A stretch of 64,000 nt of DNA, from NCBI GenBank assembly GCA_965247565.1, contig CBDFHF010000003.1, positions 1,984,001-2,048,000 of the forward strand, in the 5' to 3' direction. The stretch is from CBDFHF01 sp965247565. GTDB taxonomy: Bacteria; Pseudomonadota; Gammaproteobacteria; Methylococcales; Methylomonadaceae. Below are positions 35,141 to 43,535 of the stretch, piece after piece. Within the stretch, counting starts at the first letter, position 1; every line of letters starts with the position of its first letter. The position numbers and the translations under genes are program-made. The notes beneath the pieces are model-generated. The model was not told the DNA's origin and made no database searches. It saw only the letters and a program-made list of their open reading frames with translations.

Positions 35141-37069
35141 CTACGGTGCGGAAAGAGAAAAATGTTGCTGCAAATCGGTCAAGCGAGGTTGGTCGTCAAA
35201 CACGTTATCCGGGTAATAGCCGATATGCTTGGCGCCAAGTTTTTTTAGCAATTCTAATTGTTCAATAAAGACGGGCATGGGAATTTTTTCCTTGGCTTTC
35301 CAGTTCATTGCCTGTAACTCAAAGACCGTTTTGTTTATACCGGTGCGGTGCCGCGAAACTGCATCGACCAACTGCGAAAGCCATTGCCGGGGATTTTCAG
35401 CTTCCTCCATAAATGGCATGGCTTCAATAGCGACATAGTTGTAGTGTTCCAAAAATGACTTAAAAGACTGCGCATACCATTCTTCACTAAACGGTTTTAG
35501 CAAGGGTAAAGCATAGATATTCCGTGCAGTTTTAATATATGGCCGATAAATTCGCACTCGACTGGCTAATTCATCGGTAAATTGATTGATTAATTCGGTT
35601 TTGTGCTCCGCCCAGCGCATGCGCATTTCTGATGTTGCATGCAACTTGTCAAATTGATCAGGTAAGCCCCACACTTCTCGCCCGTAACTTAATGCCGGCC
35701 CAGAAACATCCTCAAAATCTGACAAGATACCGTCATCATGGAATAAAACGCCGTCGAAATTACAGTGCTTGGCTAAGTCCTCATAAATTTCTGAGATAAA
35801 CTGTCGTGCTTTTGGATTAAAAGGAGATAATCGAGTGTAGATATGGCTGGATTTTTGAGCTTTGCTATCTCGCCATTCCTGCACATACCAATCGTCGGGT
35901 ATGGTTTTGCCCTGATAAGCCATAATCGGCATCCAGGCATACACTTTAACACCAGATACTGTTTTTAACTGCCAGGCGACTCGGCTGAATAAATCCCGTT
36001 TTACTGGCAAATGCCGGTTGGGGAAATATAGAGCATCTGCATTGCCGTCACCGTCTGGATCGGCATAGGCCTGTAGAAATACAGTATTAATATGCATAGC
36101 TTTAATACGCTCTAACACATGTAACAGATTAAGCTCAGTTTGCTTAGGATCTGTATCATAGATGTAATCAATATCCAGATGAGCAACCCGTAATGGACCA
36201 CCAGCCCGCAAGCGGGTGACTATCTCAGCAAAATGAGACTCATCGGGATTGTCTGTCATAATCAGCCGGTGCAAAACGGGTATGTCAGCGATAGTATTCG
36301 CACCATCAACCAAGCTCATGGTCATGGTCATATCGGCTTCCTTAGCAGCAGCAAGCGCAATCTCATTATATTCACCATAAGGCCATACCATGACTCTGGG
36401 TCTGACGCCGGCATGTTGAAAAATAAACTCGGCGCTTTTCAGCATGGCGTTGCGAATACGGTTTCGATATTGGTCGTCGGTTTCATACTTGCCGGTTTGT
36501 GAGTTAAACAAACGAGTGACAACCGCCGCCTGCATGCTGCCTTGTGGATTGGCGGCAAAACCTTTGTGTTGGTCATAGGTATGTGATGCTATCTCCACCA
36601 AGCCGGACTGGACCAGTTCTCGGACTTGCTCCCAATTTAATAACGGTAATCCTGGTAGGTTTTTGCCTTCCATCCATTCTCCCACCAGTGCTAGCGTGGC
36701 GGGGTAATGATGCTTTTTTAACAGCGGGAAGACCTGAGTATAAAAACTTTGATAACCGTCATCGAAACTTAATAGTACGCATTTAGGGGGTAAGGCTCGT
36801 TTGCCGGCGGCAGCATCGAAAACATCTTGCACGCTGACAATTTCATAGTTATTTTTTTTAAGCCAATCCAGATGTTTCTCAAAGTGGTTAATACTGACAT
36901 CCATCGCATCAGCAAGTGGCTTTGTACTTTCCGTTACGACAATATTGTGATAGTTAAGCACCACTAAATTTGCTTCACCCGCATGAACATTCACGAAGAC
37001 ACCGACCCATAGTAGGCATTGCAATAATTTTCTTAAGTGGGGAACTGGACGAGTCAATTTCAAAATCAT
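35141..37069 (-). CDS. pgaB: Poly-GlcNAc N-deacetylase PgaB
   Basis: A 642-aa periplasmic protein with a signal peptide (ending NVHA). The N-terminal NodB deacetylase domain (LLSFDDGYQSFYTQVFPLL, EIASHTYDQHKG, RVMVWPYGEYNEIAL) is followed by a C-terminal glycoside-hydrolase-like domain (HLDIDYIYDTDPKQTELNL, then VLFHDDGILSDFED). PgaB removes some acetyl groups so the chain can leave the cell. It is the first gene of the trio. No PgaA outer-membrane porin gene is adjacent, which is unusual for this operon. Confidence 0.9.
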   Translation of the reverse strand: MILKLTRPVPHLRKLLQCLLWVGVFVNVHAGEANLVVLNYHNIVVTESTKPLADAMDVSINHFEKHLDWLKKNNYEIVSVQDVFDAAAGKRALPPKCVLLSFDDGYQSFYTQVFPLLKKHHYPATLALVGEWMEGKNLPGLPLLNWEQVRELVQSGLVEIASHTYDQHKGFAANPQGSMQAAVVTRLFNSQTGKYETDDQYRNRIRNAMLKSAEFIFQHAGVRPRVMVWPYGEYNEIALAAAKEADMTMTMSLVDGANTIADIPVLHRLIMTDNPDESHFAEIVTRLRAGGPLRVAHLDIDYIYDTDPKQTELNLLHVLERIKAMHINTVFLQAYADPDGDGNADALYFPNRHLPVKRDLFSRVAWQLKTVSGVKVYAWMPIMAYQGKTIPDDWYVQEWRDSKAQKSSHIYTRLSPFNPKARQFISEIYEDLAKHCNFDGVLFHDDGILSDFEDVSGPALSYGREVWGLPDQFDKLHATSEMRMRWAEHKTELINQFTDELASRVRIYRPYIKTARNIYALPLLKPFSEEWYAQSFKSFLEHYNYVAIEAMPFMEEAENPRQWLSQLVDAVSRHRTGINKTVFELQAMNWKAKEKIPMPVFIEQLELLKKLGAKHIGYYPDNVFDDQPRLTDLQQHFSLSAP

Positions 37070-37215
37070 AATGTGTCAGTCGGAAAGGGTTAAGCTGCTA
37101 ACCGGAATTTGGATGTCGAACGATAAAATAACAGCCGTTGTAGTTTAAAAGTAGAACACCTACTCACAATGGTCAATAATTGTGCTATTCGCTTAATAGA
37201 TGCTTTCGAACAACT

Positions 37216-37986
37216 ATGTCCTCATTTTTTAGTAAGTTGCCGCCATCAGTAATTGCCTTATTGATGCAATTCACTGCCTTCGGGTTGACATTAGCCGGAA
37301 TACATTTAATCGGTATACAACCAAAGGCACTGAGTTTTACCTTAGCATGTGGAGTGCTGGCCGCATTGCTCAGCTACTTCGTTAAATTGGCGCGCTGGTG
37401 GTTAATCATCCAATTATTATTTCTGCCCTGCGTTGTTCTAACGTTGAAATTAAATATTTCCCCCATCTTTTTTTTGGCGATTTTTCTGGTGATGTTGCTA
37501 ATGTATTGGAGTACCTTTCATACTCAGGTGCCGCTTTATTTATCCAGTAACAAAGTATGGCAGGCGTTAGAAGGATTACTACCTGTTGCAAAAAAAAACA
37601 CCCCATTTAGCTTTATCGATCTCGGTTGCGGTTTGGGTGGTGTGCTGACTCATCTTGCCAAGATTCGCCCCGATGGTCGTTATCATGGTGTAGAGTTAGC
37701 ACCATTGCCGTTTGCGTGGAGCTGGTTGCGAGTTCGCCTAGGTGCTTACTCAAACTGCCATGTTCAGCGTGGGAGCTTATGGGATTGTGATTTAGCTCAT
37801 TACGATGTGGTCTTTGCTTATTTGTCGCCAGTACCTATGGAAAAACTTTGGCGTAAAGCTCGCGGTGAAATGCGTCCGGGCTCGTTATTCATCAGCAGTA
37901 CTTTTGTGGTACCAGATCAAAATCCCCGGCAAATCATTCAGATTGATGATTTGCACCACTCAACTTTACTGGTTTGGCGAATGTAG
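37216..37986 (+). CDS. Class I SAM-dependent methyltransferase, membrane-associated
   Basis: A 256-aa protein. The first about 110 residues are four short membrane helices. The rest is a Rossmann methyltransferase with FIDLGCGLGGVLTHLAKI (SAM motif I) and a YDVVFAYLSP segment. I start at ATG 37216 because the longer frame needs GTG 36 bp earlier. The substrate is unknown. It ends 82 bp before radA on the same strand. Confidence 0.75.
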   Translation: MSSFFSKLPPSVIALLMQFTAFGLTLAGIHLIGIQPKALSFTLACGVLAALLSYFVKLARWWLIIQLLFLPCVVLTLKLNISPIFFLAIFLVMLLMYWSTFHTQVPLYLSSNKVWQALEGLLPVAKKNTPFSFIDLGCGLGGVLTHLAKIRPDGRYHGVELAPLPFAWSWLRVRLGAYSNCHVQRGSLWDCDLAHYDVVFAYLSPVPMEKLWRKARGEMRPGSLFISSTFVVPDQNPRQIIQIDDLHHSTLLVWRM

Positions 37987-38068
37987 ACAAAATTACATTC
38001 TTATTATTGTGTTCGCTAGACGCCTGCCTACAATGAGCAGTTTCTAGCGTTAGCTATTTGCATAAAAT

Positions 38069-39448
38069 ATGAGCAAAAAAATTAAAACGGCGTTTGTGTG
38101 CGATCAATGTGGTGCTGATTATCCACGCTGGAACGGACAATGCACCAGCTGTGGGGAATGGAATACCATCAAAGAGGTGAGATTATCTTCTTCAACAACT
38201 GCTGAGCGGCATAATCGCTCTGCGGGTTATGCGGGTAGTCAATCCCAAGTGCACTTGTTATCAGAAGTTAATTTGTCTAAGGCTGAGCGCATTTCCAGCG
38301 GGTTGTCCGAGTTTGATCGTGTTTTAGGTGGTGGCATCGTCTGTGGCAGTGTGGTTCTGATTGGTGGTGCGCCAGGGGCGGGTAAAAGTACTTTATTGCT
38401 GCAAGCGCTGGCGAATATTGGTGAGCGCGGCGTGTCCGTGCTTTATGTGTCCGGTGAAGAATCCCTGCAACAAATTGCCGAGCGAGCGCATCGCCTGAAA
38501 CTGCCCGCCGATAAAATTATGATGTTGGCGGAAACCTCAGTGCAGCGGATTTGCGATGTGCTGGATGAGGTTAAACCCAATGTACTGGTCATTGATTCGA
38601 TTCAGGTCATGCACACCACCGACACAGAATCTGCTCCCGGTTCGGTGTCGCAAGTGCGCGAATCCGCCAGTTATTTAACGCAATATGCCAAAAAAAATCA
38701 GGTGTCTATTTTTATGGTCGGGCATGTCACCAAGGATCAATCCTTAGCAGGCCCGATGACTTTAAGTCATATCGTCGATACGCAGGTAATTTTGGCATCG
38801 ACCGACGATGCCCGATTTCGGGTGTTAAGGGCCGACAAAAACAGATTTGGTAGTGTCGGCGAACTGGGTTTTTTTGCCATGGATAGCACAGGGCTTAAGG
38901 AAGTAAAAAATCCTTCGGCGATGTTTTTAAACCGGGCGGAAAAACCGTCTTCAGGCAGTGTGGTGACTGTGTTATGGGAAGGTACCCGGCCTTTGCTAGT
39001 AGAAATTCAAGCACTGGTAACGGATTGTCAATACGGTAATCCGCGCCGGTTAGCGGTAGGCATTGATCAAAACCGGCTGGCGATGTTACTGGCTGTATTA
39101 GCAAAACATGGCAATATTTTTACCGCCGCTGATGAAATTTATGCGAATGTGGTCGGGGGCATTAAGGTAACGGAAACCAGTTCGGACTTGGCTATTTTAA
39201 TTGCCGTGGCATCGAGTCTAAAAAATAAAGTCATTGCCCACGATGCATTCTTTTTTGGAGAGGTGGGTTTAAATGGCGAAATCAGGCCTGTCGCTAACGG
39301 CCATGCTCGGCTCAACGATGCGGCAAAGCATGGCTTTAAGACGGCTGTCATCCCTAAAGCTAATGCACCCAAGAAACCGATAGAGGGGTTAAAAATTTAT
39401 TCGGTTTCTTCGATTGCAGAAGCGCTTGATAGGCTTGCAGACTGCTAA
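38069..39448 (+). CDS. radA: DNA repair protein RadA
   Basis: A 459-aa protein with an N-terminal zinc finger (CDQCGADYPRWNGQCTSCGEWNT), a RecA-like ATPase (GGAPGAGKSTLLLQ and the ADKNRFGS RadA motif) and a C-terminal Lon-like protease domain (GGIKVTETSSDLAILIAVASS). It processes recombination intermediates. It is 10 bp from the PilZ gene tail to tail. Confidence 0.96.
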   Translation: MSKKIKTAFVCDQCGADYPRWNGQCTSCGEWNTIKEVRLSSSTTAERHNRSAGYAGSQSQVHLLSEVNLSKAERISSGLSEFDRVLGGGIVCGSVVLIGGAPGAGKSTLLLQALANIGERGVSVLYVSGEESLQQIAERAHRLKLPADKIMMLAETSVQRICDVLDEVKPNVLVIDSIQVMHTTDTESAPGSVSQVRESASYLTQYAKKNQVSIFMVGHVTKDQSLAGPMTLSHIVDTQVILASTDDARFRVLRADKNRFGSVGELGFFAMDSTGLKEVKNPSAMFLNRAEKPSSGSVVTVLWEGTRPLLVEIQALVTDCQYGNPRRLAVGIDQNRLAMLLAVLAKHGNIFTAADEIYANVVGGIKVTETSSDLAILIAVASSLKNKVIAHDAFFFGEVGLNGEIRPVANGHARLNDAAKHGFKTAVIPKANAPKKPIEGLKIYSVSSIAEALDRLADC

Positions 39449-39458
39449 ATGAAACGAT

Positions 39459-39830
39459 CTACGCAGCCGAAAGCGCCTGTAAATCTCTTTCCAACAACGT
39501 GCTGTCGCCCAGATTGAGCTCAATCAGTCGGCGCAGTTTAAAAACACTCTCTAAATTGGTGTGAGTGCATTTAAAGCCGACTTTATTGTCATTGACATGT
39601 GAAACGCGCAGTTCCATGGTGATGTAGGTTTCCGGGGCCAGTTGCAAGGTTAATGCGTAAGTTTTGTCGTTATCCCCATGCCAGGCTGTGCCAAAACGCA
39701 GTAGGCAACCATTTAAAGATAAATCGTTAACATCACATAGCCAAGTTTGTTCTGCACAGGACAATAGTGCAGTGGCTTGATAAAAAATTCGATGGAAGCG
39801 GCGTTGGTCATTTTTAGAGGTAGTAGACAT
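39459..39830 (-). CDS. PilZ-domain c-di-GMP receptor candidate
   Basis: A 123-aa protein with a PilZ-like fold: RRFHRIFYQATALLSC (the R-x-x-x-R side of the binding site) and a DVNDLSLNGCLLRFG segment (the D/N-x-S-x-x-G part). It is likely to bind c-di-GMP. It follows the FHA gene by 2 bp. Output targets cannot be read from the sequence, but the nearby pga and flagellar genes make it a candidate switch. Confidence 0.82.
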   Translation of the reverse strand: MSTTSKNDQRRFHRIFYQATALLSCAEQTWLCDVNDLSLNGCLLRFGTAWHGDNDKTYALTLQLAPETYITMELRVSHVNDNKVGFKCTHTNLESVFKLRRLIELNLGDSTLLERDLQALSAA

Positions 39831-39832
39831 GG

Positions 39833-40468
39833 TTAGCTCATAAAAAATTGTAATGAAGAATGTTCAAAATTAAGCACATCGCTATCGCTTAATTTAAGGG
39901 AACTGTCGTGTACAGGAATGTCATTTAATGTAGTAGTGGCACCGTCGTCAATGGCGGAAACATAATAACCATCTACTCTGCGTGTGATGATTACAACACC
40001 ACCGTTGCTGAGTTCCAAACGGGTTAGCGCTTTCTTTAACGGTAGGATTTTGCCGATATTTTTGCCCGCAATGAATTGCAGGTTAGCGGCAGGGGGATTT
40101 AAATTTGCGTTGATTTCCTGATTAAATGAACTCTCCTCGTCACTGGCAGAGTGGACAGTCTGAGGGGTGTCTTCCAACGGCTCACTGTTGTAAAAGACAA
40201 TGTCATGTTTGCCTAGGGAAAGCGTGTCATTATTGTTCAGGATTGCCTCTTTGATGACTTCGCCATTGATAATTAATGGGAAGCTGTCATTGAGCTGCTT
40301 TATAGAACAGCCACTGTCACGAATAATGATGGCAGCATGAGCAGGTGCCACAGCTAGGCTATCTATAATCAAATCGTTGGACTCATCTCGACCGATATGG
40401 ATAACACCACTCTCAAAAAGTTTGGAATGAATTGTCGTATTTTTAAAAAAAACAGTTAGCTTTACCAT
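39833..40468 (-). CDS. FHA-domain protein
   Basis: An FHA domain occupies about residues 5-95: ESGVIHIGRDESNDLIIDSLAVAPAHAAI, then GEVIKEAILNNNDTLSLGKHDIVFY. A second, weaker FHA-like region follows (RLELSNGG to LNDIPVHDSSL). The usual S/T-H binding residues are only partly kept, as the family SxxH is replaced by PAHA. I start at ATG 40468 because the upstream GTG frame adds residues outside the domain. It is followed by the PilZ gene at 2 bp, so the two are co-translated. Confidence 0.75.
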   Translation of the reverse strand: MVKLTVFFKNTTIHSKLFESGVIHIGRDESNDLIIDSLAVAPAHAAIIIRDSGCSIKQLNDSFPLIINGEVIKEAILNNNDTLSLGKHDIVFYNSEPLEDTPQTVHSASDEESSFNQEINANLNPPAANLQFIAGKNIGKILPLKKALTRLELSNGGVVIITRRVDGYYVSAIDDGATTTLNDIPVHDSSLKLSDSDVLNFEHSSLQFFMS

Positions 40469-40566
40469 TAGTGTATTGTCATAAAATCCCTGAACGATTT
40501 TAAGTATAGACACTGATTCAGGATTTTCAATAAGTCGAGGTAAATGGTCTGTCAGTGTATTAAAGT

Positions 40567-41817
40567 TTATTTTGCTGGCAGGAATTTGACCAACTTGACA
40601 GAGTTTTTATCACAATCGATTATCTCCAGAGGATAACCATGCAGTTTAATACTGGTGCCGGTTTCCGGAATGGTTTCCATAAACTCTATGATCAGTCCGT
40701 TGAGTGTTTTAGGACCTTCCGTCGGTAATGACCAGTGCGTAACCCGATTTAACTCTCTGACGGTAATATTTGCGTCAACCAGATAGCCCCCATCGCTCTG
40801 CTTTCTGACTGTGATATCTTCGGTAATTAATTCGCCGACGATTTCTTGCAATAAATCGTCTAGAGTCACCAGCCCTTGTACATCGCCGTACTCATCTACA
40901 ACCAAGCCAATGCGGATTTTGTCAATTTTAAAGCGTTGCATCTGACTGTGAACCGGCGTGCTTTCAGGAATGAAAGTCGGTTTATCCATGCAGTCAATAA
41001 TGCTTTGCTTATCAAAATCATCTTTGGTGATTTCCAGTAATATGTTTCTTAAATGTATAAAGCCGATAGTCCTGTCGACTGATTTTTTATAGACCGCAAG
41101 GCGGGTGTGTGGACTGGTTTTAATGTTATCGACAATTTCTTCAATGGGTGCTTCAAGATCAATGCCGACAATTTGATTGCGAGGTGTCATGATGTCTTCA
41201 ACCGTCGCCGACTCTAGGTCTAGAATGCCGAGTAGCATGTTTTGATAACGCGTCGGCATCACGCTTTCGGCCTCAGCAATGATAATTTTTAGCTCGTCTT
41301 TACTTAATGATTCCTGGTGTTTTTTATTGACATTGACTCGGACGATACGCAGCAGCAGGTTGACGAATAAGTTAACAAACCAAACCAGCGGATAGAGGAT
41401 TTTTAGCAAGGGTTTATAGACCCATGCCGCCGGAAAAGCGAGTAACTCAGGCTTGACCGCGGCGAACGTTTTAGGAGTGACTTCCGAGAAAATCAGCATG
41501 ACGATGGTAAGGATTGCTGCGGCAATGGCTATTACAGACTCTTCGTCGGCATACAGCTTAATGGCAATAACAGTGGCAATAGAGGAAGCGAAGTTGTTTA
41601 CGAAGTTATTACATAAAAGGATGAGCCCTAGTAAGCGGTCAGGCCTATGAAGTAACTCTTGGGCTTTTACTGCTCCAGGGTGCTTTAGTTTAACCAGATG
41701 TCTTAGCCGGTAGCGGTTAAGGGTCATCAATGAAGTTTCTGAGCCGGAGAAAAAAGCGGAAAGGATCAGCATTAATGCCAGTATGCCGAATAACATACTG
41801 AGGGACATGTTGTTCAA
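40567..41817 (-). CDS. CorB/YfjD-family CNNM-CBS membrane protein
   Basis: A 416-aa protein with an N-terminal CNNM/DUF21 membrane domain (FFSGSETSLMTLNRYRLRHL, LIFSEVTPKTFA), a pair of CBS domains (about residues 210-330, with MTPRNQIVGID and GLVVDEYGDVQGLVTLDDLLQE) and a C-terminal CorC-HlyC domain. The family includes CorB and YfjD, linked to Mg2+/Co2+ resistance or transport. The length is typical. It is the last gene before the IS element. Confidence 0.87.
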   Translation of the reverse strand: MNNMSLSMLFGILALMLILSAFFSGSETSLMTLNRYRLRHLVKLKHPGAVKAQELLHRPDRLLGLILLCNNFVNNFASSIATVIAIKLYADEESVIAIAAAILTIVMLIFSEVTPKTFAAVKPELLAFPAAWVYKPLLKILYPLVWFVNLFVNLLLRIVRVNVNKKHQESLSKDELKIIIAEAESVMPTRYQNMLLGILDLESATVEDIMTPRNQIVGIDLEAPIEEIVDNIKTSPHTRLAVYKKSVDRTIGFIHLRNILLEITKDDFDKQSIIDCMDKPTFIPESTPVHSQMQRFKIDKIRIGLVVDEYGDVQGLVTLDDLLQEIVGELITEDITVRKQSDGGYLVDANITVRELNRVTHWSLPTEGPKTLNGLIIEFMETIPETGTSIKLHGYPLEIIDCDKNSVKLVKFLPAK

Positions 41818-41937
41818 AGAGTGTGCTCAAAGTTGTTAAAACAAGGTTAGTTTCTATGATGAGATTTATTTGTCAAGACAAAATACCAGTATAAAAAAAA
41901 GTGGTTTCTCATAAATTGCATTGAGTAATAGGTGTAA

Positions 41938-41972
41938 CACGCTGAATGAAAATTTAATTTTTATTCAGCGTG
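41938..41972. repeat. Long inverted repeat near IS insertion
   Basis: CACGCTGAAT (41938-41947) is the exact reverse complement of ATTCAGCGTG (41963-41972), with A/T-rich filling. It is a strong hairpin between the CorB-like gene and the IS, and could be a terminator or operator. Confidence 0.55.
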
Positions 41973-41986
41973 AAATCGAGTATGCC

Positions 41987-41990
41987 TATA
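41987..41990. repeat. Target-site duplication TATA, left
   Basis: TATA flanks the IS left end and is repeated at 43320-43323, as expected for a 4-bp target duplication. Confidence 0.7.
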
Positions 41991-43319
41991 GGGAACCTCT
42001 ATAAATTCAAATTTAAGTCACCCCCTAGTAATTCTGCTAATTTTTTTCGACTTTATTTTAAAATCAGGGTGCATTCCGGCTATTTGAAGTAAAAACCGCA
42101 TCAAATCCCCGTGTTTTGAGATTATTTCCCCGTTTTTATGCCACTGTGGGCGCACCTTTCCTGTACGGGTTCATCACATCTCGTTTAATCAACTGTATCA
42201 AACGCTTCATGTTGTACACTAAATTCATCAAACCAATTTTGACTTTGGCTCGTTGCAAACCGATGGTGCGAACTAAATGCCCACCCATTGCCGCCTGTGC
42301 ACCAAACACATGTTCGACGCGGGCTCTGACTTTTGACTTCGTCCGGTTTGATAACTTTTGTTCTTCGGTCAAGGGTTTGCCTCGTGTGCCTTTTTCACAA
42401 ACCTGGCTCTCAATATCGGCGTTAGCTAAGCGCTGCTCCTGGGCTTCTGAACGATAAGCACTGTCGGCATAAACCGCTCGTTTATTGCCCTCCACATCGA
42501 TTGCCTGGTCGAGTAATTCATCGAATACCTGACTGTCGTGAACCGCCGCATGGGTGACTGAATAGCTTTGTATGAGCTTGTTTTCCTCATCCGTGTTGAT
42601 GTGATTTTTATAGCCGTAATGCTTCTCATCGTTTTTCTTTGTCCAGCGCGCTTCGGTATCTTTCTGCCGACGCTTGGCCTGAACCTCCGGCTTATCCCAG
42701 GCCTCAGGCACTTGCCCTTCTTTAATCTGGGCGTTTTCTTCACGGCTATTGCGTTGCTTGGGGACTTCGACAAAGGTGGCATCAATCATCTGCCCCGCTC
42801 GAGCCGCATAACCTTGCGCCGCCAGTTGTCCATGAAACCGGGCAAACAACTCCTCAACCAAGTTTAGATCCTTAAGCCGTTCGCGAAACCTCCACACGGT
42901 TTTCGAATCCGGCACTTTATCTTCTAATTGCAAACCCAGAAAACGCAGGAAGCTGAACCGATCCCGAATCTGATATTCGATGCCATCATCCGATAAATTG
43001 TGCAGCTGCTGGAGCACCAAAATCTTGAACATCAGCACCCCATCGAACGGCTTGGCGCCTGCCTGACTTTTTCTATCCTTTTCATGCAGGCGTTTAAGTT
43101 CAGGCCGAAACGCTTCCCAGTCTATCCGGGCTTTCAACCCCACTAACGGATCTCCCATTTTGGTTAGTTGTGCGGCTCTTTCTTCTACGTCGAATAATCC
43201 AGGTTGACGGGGTTTCATGGGGTGGTTCTCTATCAGTGGGCTCACTGTTATTATCTCATTTCAGCGCCATTGCTTCCCGTCAAAAATCGCAGTGAGGTGG
43301 GGTATTTTTAGAGATCCCC
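41991..43319 (-). mobile_element. IS5-family insertion sequence, apparently intact
   Basis: The 1329-bp element begins GGGAACCTCTATAAATTC and ends with the reverse complement of GGGGATCTCTAAAAATAC (14 of 18 positions match), flanked by TATA duplications. It carries one transposase gene on the minus strand without frameshift. If removed with one TATA, the flanks join to form the 12-bp palindrome TGCCTATAGGCA, so the insertion split a palindrome at its centre. Confidence 0.88.
42136..43218 (-). CDS. IS5-family transposase
   Basis: About 360 aa. The N-terminal MKPRQPGLFDVEERAAQLTK and DWEAFRPELKRLHE with QQLHNLSDDGIEYQIRDRFSFLRFLGL are typical of IS5-group transposases. Acidic residues of the DDE triad can be placed in MIDATFVEVPKQRNSREE, VYADSAYRSEAQEQ and RARVEHVFGAQ. 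The start is ATG 43218, since nine residues upstream of it lack support. It is intact, so the element could still be mobile. Confidence 0.9.
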   Translation of the reverse strand: MKPRQPGLFDVEERAAQLTKMGDPLVGLKARIDWEAFRPELKRLHEKDRKSQAGAKPFDGVLMFKILVLQQLHNLSDDGIEYQIRDRFSFLRFLGLQLEDKVPDSKTVWRFRERLKDLNLVEELFARFHGQLAAQGYAARAGQMIDATFVEVPKQRNSREENAQIKEGQVPEAWDKPEVQAKRRQKDTEARWTKKNDEKHYGYKNHINTDEENKLIQSYSVTHAAVHDSQVFDELLDQAIDVEGNKRAVYADSAYRSEAQEQRLANADIESQVCEKGTRGKPLTEEQKLSNRTKSKVRARVEHVFGAQAAMGGHLVRTIGLQRAKVKIGLMNLVYNMKRLIQLIKRDVMNPYRKGAPTVA

Positions 43320-43323
43320 TATA
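43320..43323. repeat. Target-site duplication TATA, right
   Basis: Copy of the TATA at 41987-41990, directly after the IS right end. Confidence 0.7.
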
Positions 43324-43535
43324 GGCAAGTGGTTAAATAATTAAGATGGGCTATATTTAAGAATGCGCAAGCCAACGAGTTTTCGCTGGCTTGCCGTTGC
43401 TTTAACTGAAAAGATCATTTGATGCGTTGTTGTTATTTTTTGCGCCCTGCCTCAACAAGCTTAGAACTAACTTGGAAGCACAACTGACTTTAGGATTACA
43501 CAACCCGTTAATTTCGAGTAATTAAGTGAGTAAAT

